DNA of 64,000 bases from Salinimonas iocasae (GTDB taxonomy: Bacteria > Pseudomonadota > Gammaproteobacteria > Enterobacterales > Alteromonadaceae): NCBI RefSeq assembly GCF_006228385.1, contig NZ_CP039852.1, forward strand, positions 1,876,001 through 1,940,000, in the 5' to 3' direction. The notes below the pieces were generated by a model. The model had not been told where the DNA came from and made no database searches. It was given only the letters and a program-made list of their open reading frames with translations. Of this stretch, positions 9,617 through 17,623 are shown in pieces. Within the stretch, counting starts at the first letter, position 1, and each line of letters starts with the position of its first letter. A program made the position numbers and the translations under genes.

Positions 9617-11683
9617 TTAAATTGCGTACTTGATATTGAATGAAACAAAGTCACGATCAGACAGCTGATTAGTGGTTCCTACCCCTCCGAAGAAGGTGTT
9701 ATAGGACGCAGTTGCTGACCATCTGTTCAGGTAGTCAAAGGTCAGTGAAAGATTGGCTGACTTTCTGTCTTCGATAAATAAGAACAATGGGTCTGGCGTA
9801 GTACCGTCAACATCGTGCGAAAAGGTTGCGCGAGCACGCAGGTTTACACCTGCCATGATGTTGTTGTAATCCGCCACTGCCAGCAGGCGATAACCCCAGG
9901 CAGAGTCTGTGGCAAACGGGTTTTCTTCTGGCCCGTCAGACAAGCCTTCGTGCAAGCCGGTACGTGGATTTCCACTTTCAGTTGGCTCCAGTGAAGGTGT
10001 TCTGGCAGTACCAGGTGCATTTAAGCGAATGATATTCGGATCCGGGAAGTCCATTACATCAACATAACCCGCTTCACCAAGTAAAACAAAGTTATCACTG
10101 CCCAGCATCGGGCCAAATACATGTGATACGGTAAACTGCGCCTGCCAGGTGTCGGAAAAGACAAAGCCTTGCGCTGTTTCACCCGGACCCACATCGCGAC
10201 CAATATTATTTAGCTGTGAAATACCTGCTAAATCAGGACGTAGTCCCGCATTTGCAAGTTGCTCCGGCATACCCATGTAAAGCAGTTCGACATCATCAAT
10301 CTGAAGCGGCTCATCCTGGCGATAAGCAAATTCACCGGCAAGGGCGGTAGTTCCAATATTGGTATTGAAGCTTAAGCCATACAGTTTGATGTCTTCAGGA
10401 TAGAAGAAACGTGATTCGGTAAATGCACCTAGCTCGGTAATATTGTCACGTGTAATGGTGTTCTGCTGTATGAACGCAATATCCTGTGCAATACCTTCCT
10501 GAGTGAAGTCAGAAGTTACACCTGAAATAAGCGGACGCTGACTGTGATAATTAATATGGTAGAAGCTGAACTCCGTTTCATTCAAAGCTTCAGCAAACCA
10601 CGTAAAGCGCAAACCATATTGCCCCTGGTCATCGGCATCATAATGAGCCTGATCAGAATAACCACGAACAGCAACTTTGGTCGGGTAAGCCAAATAAGCC
10701 TGGGAAATCTGAGCCGGGTCTGCGTCATTATTAAGCGCTGTTCCAAGCTGATTCAGCTGCGTCAGCAGGGTCTCAAGATTGATATCCGGATTGCCACTGA
10801 AGCCAAGCTGGATATTGTTAAACTGACCACCCTCGCCGGCAAAATCATTAGTTGCAAAGTAACTACCCGCAACAGGTAGCCAACTACGCTCCCACTCATA
10901 CTGATAATAACCAGAAACGCTTACGTTCGGAGTCAGACCCAAAGACGCGTAAACCATGCCTACAGGAATGAAAACTTCTTTAAGTTCCGCACCTGGCGCA
11001 CGAGCCCGCGTGACGTCTACCGGGTTTGTCGTATTGATGCCGTGTTGAATAAAGGTGCTTTCACCCCAGCTGATTACCTGCTGACCAACACGAACAGTTA
11101 ATGGTTTGTCGCCGACCCACCAGTCGCCATAGAAGAATGCATCGAGTAAACGAATGTCTGAACAAAGCAGGTCTTCCGCTTCAGGGTCCTTACATAAATC
11201 CTGAGGTTTGCCGGTGATAAGGTTTTCGTTAGCTGTACGGCCACTAGTTTGCTCAAAGTCATAAAACCAGAAACCACGGGCGAAAAAGCCGTAATCACCA
11301 AAATTTACGTCCAGCTCATGGCTACCGGCGATTTGCGTAGAAAACGCTTCGCCCGGATCATGGGCAAGATTTCCCAAATCACCATTTGTAGAATAGGAAC
11401 CGTCGCCGGACAGTGCCCACACGTCGGCACTTGGGTATATTACATTGCTTGCAGCGTTATATCCTGACCAGTCAAACTGTGGATGGTTGCTGTTACCAAT
11501 CAGACTGTAATCCCTGTCTTCTACTCGTATACTCGTGGCCAACGTAAACGTTGAATCGAGTGTGACACTCGCATCGCCAATCTGCCAGCTCGCAGCCTGT
11601 GCAGGCACAGCTGCAATCCCTAACAGAGCAATTACGCCAGCTGCGACAGGTGACTTTTTAAATGCGCGTAACCTTGTTGTCAT
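9617..11683 (-). CDS. DUF1302 outer-membrane beta-barrel protein
   Basis: A 688-residue secreted protein. The N-terminus is a signal peptide ending AQA near residue 30, and the mature chain begins with an amphipathic strand pattern (WQIGDASVTLDSTFTL) typical of barrels. The DUF1302 region fills the protein, with alternating strands and a C-terminal strand ending in FVSFNIKYAI, whose terminal aromatic/hydrophobic spacing fits BAM-dependent insertion. The RVGQQVISWGES segment near residue 200 is a family hallmark. The role is unproven; with DUF1329, the propeller and the RND protein it could form the outer-membrane end of an export path. It is the first gene of the cluster; a GGGAGA ribosome site lies 10 bases before the ATG and the upstream 186 bp must hold the promoter. 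Confidence 0.92.
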   Translation of the reverse strand: MTTRLRAFKKSPVAAGVIALLGIAAVPAQAASWQIGDASVTLDSTFTLATSIRVEDRDYSLIGNSNHPQFDWSGYNAASNVIYPSADVWALSGDGSYSTNGDLGNLAHDPGEAFSTQIAGSHELDVNFGDYGFFARGFWFYDFEQTSGRTANENLITGKPQDLCKDPEAEDLLCSDIRLLDAFFYGDWWVGDKPLTVRVGQQVISWGESTFIQHGINTTNPVDVTRARAPGAELKEVFIPVGMVYASLGLTPNVSVSGYYQYEWERSWLPVAGSYFATNDFAGEGGQFNNIQLGFSGNPDINLETLLTQLNQLGTALNNDADPAQISQAYLAYPTKVAVRGYSDQAHYDADDQGQYGLRFTWFAEALNETEFSFYHINYHSQRPLISGVTSDFTQEGIAQDIAFIQQNTITRDNITELGAFTESRFFYPEDIKLYGLSFNTNIGTTALAGEFAYRQDEPLQIDDVELLYMGMPEQLANAGLRPDLAGISQLNNIGRDVGPGETAQGFVFSDTWQAQFTVSHVFGPMLGSDNFVLLGEAGYVDVMDFPDPNIIRLNAPGTARTPSLEPTESGNPRTGLHEGLSDGPEENPFATDSAWGYRLLAVADYNNIMAGVNLRARATFSHDVDGTTPDPLFLFIEDRKSANLSLTFDYLNRWSATASYNTFFGGVGTTNQLSDRDFVSFNIKYAI

Positions 11684-11869
11684 AGTTTTTATTCTCCCAA
11701 GTTGACGTTGTGGTGGCGCTGAAAGGTTAACCTACCATAACGATTAACAAAATCATTACATCATTTTCAACGAATCGCAAGAACTAATCGTACCAGTTAA
11801 CAATTTGATTACGAGAGAGGTTTGACTAAAAGAGACAGGCAAGCTTCTGAAAAGTATCAGAAAGAAAGA

Positions 11870-12100
11870 TTAGCGGATTTTTTCGAAGCGGATAAGTTTA
11901 TTTGCCTGGTTAACCGTTAAGCGAAAACGGCCATGTAAGCCCGCAGAGGTGACGAAAGGACGCAGAGAGTAGCAAGGCACCTGAACCCGGTGCCCGCTTT
12001 CGGCAGTGAGAACGATATTTACTCCCGGGCCGCGGTACAGTTTTTCACATTCGTGATAATCCGCAGCCAGGGAGAAAAAATAATAATTATGCGTGCTCAC
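11870..12100 (-). CDS. DUF2835 family small protein
   Basis: A 76-residue protein of the DUF2835 family found next to pepN in many gammaproteobacteria. The recognised body is YYFFSLAADYHECEKLY, then VNIVLTAESGHRVQVP, LRPFVT and a C-terminal GRFRLTVNQANKL stretch. The longest frame extends further upstream into pepN, but the family begins right before the YYFF motif, so I choose the GTG at 12100. This overlaps the end of pepN by 14 bp, suggesting translational coupling. Function is unknown. It is the last gene of the SNF-NhaC-PepN operon; I see no strong terminator after it. Confidence 0.85.
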   Translation of the reverse strand: MSTHNYYFFSLAADYHECEKLYRGPGVNIVLTAESGHRVQVPCYSLRPFVTSAGLHGRFRLTVNQANKLIRFEKIR

Positions 12101-14696
12101 CGCTTGTCTCAAAGGCAAGACTTTTAGAGACTTTCTCAAACATATCGCGACTCAGTCCCTTATGACCAAGTAAACGATTCAGCTGAGCTTTCATTAGTGA
12201 CTGATGAGCAGGTGCATAGTTCTGCCACTGAGTTAGTGGTGTCACCACGCGGGCTGCTACCTGCGGGTTTACTGCATCCAGTTCCAGTAAATAATCAGTG
12301 ACATATTTATAACCAGCGCCATCGGCGCGGTGAAAGCCAGCAGTATTGAAAAAGGCAAAGCTGCCCATGACTGCACGTACCCGGTTTGGATTATTGATGG
12401 TGAATTGAGGGTGTTGTTTTAGTAGCGACAACTGACTGAGAATATCATCTCTTTCCGTAGTGGCATGCAACCCGAACCACTTATCCAGTACCAGGGGATC
12501 AACATTCCATTCAGACTCAAAGTTCTGCATTAGCGCTTCGAACGCATCAGGCAAATTGCCCTGCGCTGCTTTCAGTGCGCCAAGTGTATCGGTCATATTA
12601 TCAGCAGCTGCATATTGCTGTCTGACGAGGCTGTCACCGTGCTCGGTGCGCGCCAGGTGATTTAGCAGCACATTTTTGCATCGTCTGGCGTTCACAGAAC
12701 GCTGGTCGTATTGGTAGCTATCGGTACTGATACTATCAAAAACGCGTTTGAGCACTGACGCCAGTTTTATGGAAAATGCATCACAAAACGCAGAGCGTGC
12801 CGAATTCAGGCTATTCGGGTCCACACGCTGACGAGTCTGGCACAATGTTTCAAAAGTCGGAATCACCAGACACTCACCGAGTAGCTCATGATTATCTGCT
12901 TCATTATTAATGACATCAGACAGCGCATTCCAGACTGAATCGTCAATCTGTTCGCCCTGCCCCTTTTCAAATTCGGCGATACACCAGTTGTAAACAGACT
13001 GCATCGCGTCCCAGCGATTGAAAGCGTCTTTGGCGTACCTAAAGACAAGCAGCATCTGCTCTACACTCAGGTTGTTATTAACTTTCGCTGGCGCAGAGAA
13101 ATTGCCGAGAACGACGGGAATTAGTGGCGATTCAACCCCGGTGAAATGCAGCGTTGTTGACGGTGCATCCAGAAGCAACACGCCATCTTTTATCTTTCCA
13201 TCCACATCAGTGTAGTGTTTGCCATTCTCATCGATGCAATCAAAAGCAACAGGAATGAATAGCGGTACTTTGTGTGACTGATCCGCCGTGGGCGGTGTGT
13301 GCTGGGCAACAGTGATGTCCATAACCTGTTTGCGTTCGTCAAACATTGTTGTCAGCGATATGACAGGCGTGCCAGATTGTGAATACCACTGCGCAAAATG
13401 AGAAAGATCAATATCTGTAGCGGTTTGCATGGCAGCTACAAAATCGTCACAGGTTACGGCCTGTCCGTCATGACGTCGGAAATACTCATCCATCCCTTTT
13501 CTGAAGCCGTCCTCCCCCAGTAAGGTATGGAACATACGAATGACCTCAGCGCCTTTGTCATACACTGTCACCGTATAGAAGTTATTCATCTCGATAACTT
13601 CTTCAGGACGGATAGGATGGCTCATAGCGCTGGCATCTTCAGCAAACTGATGTTCACGCATCACCCGGACGTGTTTGATTCGGTTGCTCAATTCACTGGT
13701 CATATCTGCACTGAACTGTTGATCCCTGAATACAGTTAAGCCTTCTTTAAGGCTTAACTGAAACCAGTCCCGGCATGTTACGCGGTTACCTGTCCAGTTA
13801 TGAAAATACTCGTGGGCGATCACAGATTCGACATTGAAAAAATCTTCATCAGTGGCACTACGCTGGTCAGCCAGAACAAATTTGCTGTTAAATATGTTCA
13901 GGCCTTTATTTTCCATCGCACCCATATTGAAAAAGTCCACTGCAACGATCATATAAATATCCAGATCGTACTCCAGACCGAAGGTATCCTCGTCCCATTT
14001 CATAGCACGTTTAAGTGACTCAAGCGCAAATATACCGCGAGATTTTTTACCCTTATCCACGTATAACTCAAGCTTTACCGATTTTCCGCTTGTGGTGGTA
14101 TAGCTATCTTCTAACAGATCGAAGTCTCCTGCCACCAGAGCAAACAGGTAGCTGGGCTTGGGAAACGGATCCTGCCACGTGACCCAGTGAGTTCCATCGT
14201 CGTTATCACCACGGGCAACAGGGTTACCGTTTGCAAGAAGCGTTGGATATTGCGCCTTGTCACCATGTAATGTGACTTCGAATGTCGCCAGTACGTCCGG
14301 GCGATCCAGATAATAGGTGATACGGCGGAATCCTTCAGCTTCACACTGCGTGCAATAGGTGTTCTGAGAAAGATAAAGACCTTCTAATGCCTTATTATTC
14401 TGGGGATCGATGTCATTGACGATGGTCAGCGTAAATGTATCGGGTACATTCCTGACAATCAGTGTGTCTTCGCGTTGTTCTATGTCTTCAAATATCTCAC
14501 CATCCAGCTTAATACTCACAAGTGACAAGTTGTCACCATCAAGTTCAAGATGCTGGCTATGGTCAGAGACTCTGGTTATTTGAAGCTCGCTGGTGATGCG
14601 AGTAGCGGTAGGATGCAAGCGCACATCCATTTTTACATCAGAAATAGTAAACGCGGGCGGTAGATAATCCGCCCGTCTTTTTGCCTGCATACTCAT
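12087..14696 (-). CDS. pepN: Aminopeptidase N (M1 zinc metallopeptidase)
   Basis: Cytoplasmic broad-specificity aminopeptidase that removes N-terminal residues from peptides in the last steps of protein turnover. The zinc site HEYFH is at residues 295-299 with the third ligand Glu about residue 318 in the LKEGLTVFRDQ segment, and the exopeptidase GAMENK motif lies about 35 residues before it. The longest frame would start at 14741, but the ATG at 14696 has GGAGG four bases upstream and gives 869 residues, matching the 870 of E. coli PepN. It follows nhaC by 13 bp and overlaps DUF2835, so it belongs to a transporter operon; peptide or amino-acid scavenging is the simplest reading of that context. 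Confidence 0.97.
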   Translation of the reverse strand: MSMQAKRRADYLPPAFTISDVKMDVRLHPTATRITSELQITRVSDHSQHLELDGDNLSLVSIKLDGEIFEDIEQREDTLIVRNVPDTFTLTIVNDIDPQNNKALEGLYLSQNTYCTQCEAEGFRRITYYLDRPDVLATFEVTLHGDKAQYPTLLANGNPVARGDNDDGTHWVTWQDPFPKPSYLFALVAGDFDLLEDSYTTTSGKSVKLELYVDKGKKSRGIFALESLKRAMKWDEDTFGLEYDLDIYMIVAVDFFNMGAMENKGLNIFNSKFVLADQRSATDEDFFNVESVIAHEYFHNWTGNRVTCRDWFQLSLKEGLTVFRDQQFSADMTSELSNRIKHVRVMREHQFAEDASAMSHPIRPEEVIEMNNFYTVTVYDKGAEVIRMFHTLLGEDGFRKGMDEYFRRHDGQAVTCDDFVAAMQTATDIDLSHFAQWYSQSGTPVISLTTMFDERKQVMDITVAQHTPPTADQSHKVPLFIPVAFDCIDENGKHYTDVDGKIKDGVLLLDAPSTTLHFTGVESPLIPVVLGNFSAPAKVNNNLSVEQMLLVFRYAKDAFNRWDAMQSVYNWCIAEFEKGQGEQIDDSVWNALSDVINNEADNHELLGECLVIPTFETLCQTRQRVDPNSLNSARSAFCDAFSIKLASVLKRVFDSISTDSYQYDQRSVNARRCKNVLLNHLARTEHGDSLVRQQYAAADNMTDTLGALKAAQGNLPDAFEALMQNFESEWNVDPLVLDKWFGLHATTERDDILSQLSLLKQHPQFTINNPNRVRAVMGSFAFFNTAGFHRADGAGYKYVTDYLLELDAVNPQVAARVVTPLTQWQNYAPAHQSLMKAQLNRLLGHKGLSRDMFEKVSKSLAFETSGEHA

Positions 14697-14709
14697 TATT
14701 CCTCCCGGA

Positions 14710-16188
14710 TTATGCGTTTGACTCCTTTGCGTCTGTGTCAAAAGGAGGTTTAATTCGAAGAATTTTGATACCCACGTAGGCGTAGATCACGGCCAGCACA
14801 GGGCTTACTACGTTGAAAACTGCATAGAAGATGTACTCAAACGGGTGCACACCCAGAACGCCCTGCATATATGCTCCACAGGTATTCCATGGGATTAATG
14901 GAGACGTCAGCGTCCCGCCATCCTCAAGACTACGGGACAAATTAAGCTGGTGCAGACCGCGCTTTTCAAATTCCTGCTTGTACATACGGCCCGGCATAAC
15001 AATAGCCATATACTGATCTGCCGTTACCAGGTTAGTACCGATGCAGGTAAGGATTGTGCGGCTGATCATATCACCGGCTGACTTGGCTCCGCGCAGAATG
15101 GTAGTAACGCCGCGTTTCAACAGGCCAACTTTCTCCAGCACTGCACCAAAAGACATCGCACAAATAATAAGCCAGATAGTATTCAGCATCGAAGACATTC
15201 CTCCCCGGCTCAATAGGCTGTTGAGGTTATCATCACCGGTGGAAAATGTTACGCCATCGTATAGCGCCTGCCAGACAACCTTCAACATGCCGACTGCCGA
15301 GCCGTCACCTTCAGCCGCCATTTGTAACACGACATCGCTTTGGAACAGTACAGCCCAAAGTGCACCTAGCAGCGCCCCGATAGATACGGCAGGAAACGCT
15401 GGCATTTTCTTTACTGCCAGAGCCAGTAACACAACCAGCGGGACAAGCAAATGCCAGCCCAGGGTAAAGGAGTCGGCTAACAGCGTTTGCATCTGTTCAA
15501 TACGCTGTGCAGTTACATCGCCAGATTCATTAAAGCCAAGAAAGACAAAAACGACCAGGGCGATTATAAAACTGGGGATCGTCGTCCAAAGCATATAGCG
15601 GATATGTTCGAACAAGTCGGTCCCTGCAACAGCTGGCGCCAGGTTCGTGGTTTCTGATAAGGGGGAAATTTTATCACCAAAATATGACCCGGATATAACC
15701 GCGCCCGCAGCAATAGCTGCAGACATACCCATGCCGGATGCAACGCCCATGAGCGCGACACCAACGGTCGCAGCTGTTGTCCATGAACTACCAATGCTCA
15801 TCGCAACAACTGCGCATATCAGGCAGGTTGCGGCATAGAAGAAAGAAGGATTAAGAAGCTCAAGACCGTAATAAATAAGTGTTGGAACAGTACCTGCCAG
15901 CATCCAGGTACCAATTAAAGAGCCCACAGCCAGAAGAATAAGACATGCGCCAAGCGCCATCGAAATTCCGTTTACAATTCCCTGCTCAATGTCTTTCCAT
16001 TTATGGCCGTTTTTCATACCAATGATGGCAGCCAGCCCGGTTCCAATCAGCAGCGCTATCTGATTGGGGCCAAAGGAAGAGCTATCGCCAAACAGGTAAA
16101 CGGCAGAGCCCATCATGATTATCAATGCGATTACGGGTAATAAGGCATCCGTTAAAGATGGGGCTTTTACTTCTTTATTATTCATCAA
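14710..16188 (-). CDS. nhaC: NhaC-family Na+/H+ antiporter
   Basis: A 492-residue inner-membrane antiporter of the NhaC family with about twelve hydrophobic spans. Characteristic segments are the GSSWTTAATVGVALMG stretch near residue 135, SGSYFGDKISPLSETTNLAP near 167-186, and LTCIGTNLVTADQYMAIVMPG near 390, plus SPLIPWNTCGAYM near 425. Family members swap sodium for protons, though some relatives exchange malate/lactate. Here it lies 13 bp downstream of a sodium-coupled SNF symporter, so exporting the sodium brought in with the amino acid is a sensible role (inference). It also precedes pepN by 13 bp. No oddities in length or motifs. Confidence 0.9.
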   Translation of the reverse strand: MMNNKEVKAPSLTDALLPVIALIIMMGSAVYLFGDSSSFGPNQIALLIGTGLAAIIGMKNGHKWKDIEQGIVNGISMALGACLILLAVGSLIGTWMLAGTVPTLIYYGLELLNPSFFYAATCLICAVVAMSIGSSWTTAATVGVALMGVASGMGMSAAIAAGAVISGSYFGDKISPLSETTNLAPAVAGTDLFEHIRYMLWTTIPSFIIALVVFVFLGFNESGDVTAQRIEQMQTLLADSFTLGWHLLVPLVVLLALAVKKMPAFPAVSIGALLGALWAVLFQSDVVLQMAAEGDGSAVGMLKVVWQALYDGVTFSTGDDNLNSLLSRGGMSSMLNTIWLIICAMSFGAVLEKVGLLKRGVTTILRGAKSAGDMISRTILTCIGTNLVTADQYMAIVMPGRMYKQEFEKRGLHQLNLSRSLEDGGTLTSPLIPWNTCGAYMQGVLGVHPFEYIFYAVFNVVSPVLAVIYAYVGIKILRIKPPFDTDAKESNA

Positions 16189-16201
16189 ACTTTATCCCGG
16201 G

Positions 16202-17536
16202 TTACAGCACCGAACGTGCGAACATGACAGCAATGACTACCGGGCAGACAAAACGTACATACCAGGGCCATATTTTCCAGAAAAGCGTGTGCTGAACATC
16301 AGGGCTGCCAGACTTCAGTTCCTGAAGGATAGAATCACGACGCCATACCCAGCCGGCAAAAATACACAGCACCAGGCCTAGCAATGGTTGGCTCCACTGA
16401 GTTGTTGCCGCGATAACCAGACCAAACAGACTGTCGAAATTTAAAATAATTATTGTGCTGCAACCAAATATAATCGCCGTCATTAACCAGACCGCTTTAT
16501 TTCTGGCGATGCCACGGCTTTCTACCATGTAAGCGACAGGTACTTCCAGCATGGAAATAGAAGACGTTACAGCGGCGATAACCATGAGTGCAAAAAAGGC
16601 AAAAGAGATAAACAACCCAACACTGCCAATGGAATCAAACAGCGCTGGCAGCACCGTAAATATAAGCTTATCACCTTCAATCAGAGCCCCGTCTGGTGAG
16701 AAAATTTCTACACCATTGTGCAATGCTACATACATGGAAGGAATGATAAGCATACCAGCGATTATCGCGACGCCTATATCCACTAATGCAACGGAGGCGC
16801 CTATTGATGGCAGGTTTTCTTCTTTACTTACGTAAGAACCATAAACCAGCATCGTGCCAACGCCCAGTGACATTGAGAAAAAGGCCTGGCCCATTGCGCT
16901 TATCAGCAAATCAGGCTCCATTACTCTGGAGAAGTCAGGTACCAGATAGGCACTCCATCCTTCCACGGCACCCGGCTGAAAGCTGACATATATAATAAGT
17001 AGCAAAATGATTATAACAAGGGTGGGCATTAAGCGAACTGACCACTTCTCAATGCCAGACTTTACGCCGCCCAGTACAATCATTGAAGTGAGTGTGAGGA
17101 AGATTGCGCAGAAAATCATGTTGCGGGGGACCGAGAAGCCCATCAGCCAGTCAGACACTGACTGCGCACCGACCATTGATACGCCAGCATCAGCAAAGTA
17201 TGCCAGCATCCAGCCACCGACGATGGCATAAAATGCCAGTATGAGTGAAACCGTCACACAACCCCAGATTCCTGTGGCCCGTCCCAGTGAGCTATTAGAG
17301 ATTTTACCTAACGCGTCTACCATATTAGAACGGTTAGCGCGCCCGATAATGAGCTCTGCCATTAAGACCGGATAGGCTAAAACGAATGCCAATAGCAAGT
17401 AGACCAATACAAATGCCGCGCCGCCATTACTGGCAACCTGTGTTGGAAAGCCCCAAATATTCCCTAACCCGACGGCAGAACCCGCAGCGGCTAATATGAA
17501 GCCGATACGCGACGAGAATTCACCTCGCATAGCCAT
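16202..17536 (-). CDS. Sodium-dependent transporter, SNF/NSS (LeuT-like) family
   Basis: A 444-residue inner-membrane symporter of the neurotransmitter:sodium symporter family, close in length to the 11-12-span bacterial members. The N-terminal SRIGFILAAAGSAVGLGNIW motif (residues about 9-28), in which TM1 unwinds around substrate and sodium, is perfectly readable. The SMSLGVGTMLVYGSY segment near residue 220 is TM6. Bacterial members import amino acids or related compounds with sodium; the substrate cannot be told from sequence. It is the first gene of the operon with nhaC and pepN. An AGGA ribosome site lies ahead of the ATG; a second in-frame ATG two codons later is possible. Confidence 0.92.
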   Translation of the reverse strand: MAMRGEFSSRIGFILAAAGSAVGLGNIWGFPTQVASNGGAAFVLVYLLLAFVLAYPVLMAELIIGRANRSNMVDALGKISNSSLGRATGIWGCVTVSLILAFYAIVGGWMLAYFADAGVSMVGAQSVSDWLMGFSVPRNMIFCAIFLTLTSMIVLGGVKSGIEKWSVRLMPTLVIIILLLIIYVSFQPGAVEGWSAYLVPDFSRVMEPDLLISAMGQAFFSMSLGVGTMLVYGSYVSKEENLPSIGASVALVDIGVAIIAGMLIIPSMYVALHNGVEIFSPDGALIEGDKLIFTVLPALFDSIGSVGLFISFAFFALMVIAAVTSSISMLEVPVAYMVESRGIARNKAVWLMTAIIFGCSTIIILNFDSLFGLVIAATTQWSQPLLGLVLCIFAGWVWRRDSILQELKSGSPDVQHTLFWKIWPWYVRFVCPVVIAVMFARSVL

Positions 17537-17580
17537 GATAATGTTCCTGTTTATTATTGTTTTGAGTGTGCGTAGCCCAC

Positions 17581-17609
17581 AAAAAAGGCTGGCTCAACAC
17601 CAGCCTTTT
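17581..17609 (-). terminator. Terminator after prc
   Basis: A GGCTGG/CCAGCC stem flanked by A and T runs on both sides; on the minus strand it ends in six T and lies 15 bp past the prc stop. Because it is flanked symmetrically it could work in either direction, but only the leftward transcript from prc needs it. Confidence 0.82.
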
Positions 17610-17623
17610 CTGACTTTTATTTT

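Noticed and set aside
11820..11869. Terminator after DUF2835
   Set aside because: A 6-bp TTCTGA/TCAGAA hairpin exists but lacks a clear T run, so it was not listed.
15041..15598. Plus-strand 185-residue frame inside nhaC
   Set aside because: Shadow of nhaC; composition (Ser/Pro/Arg-rich) is typical of antisense frames.
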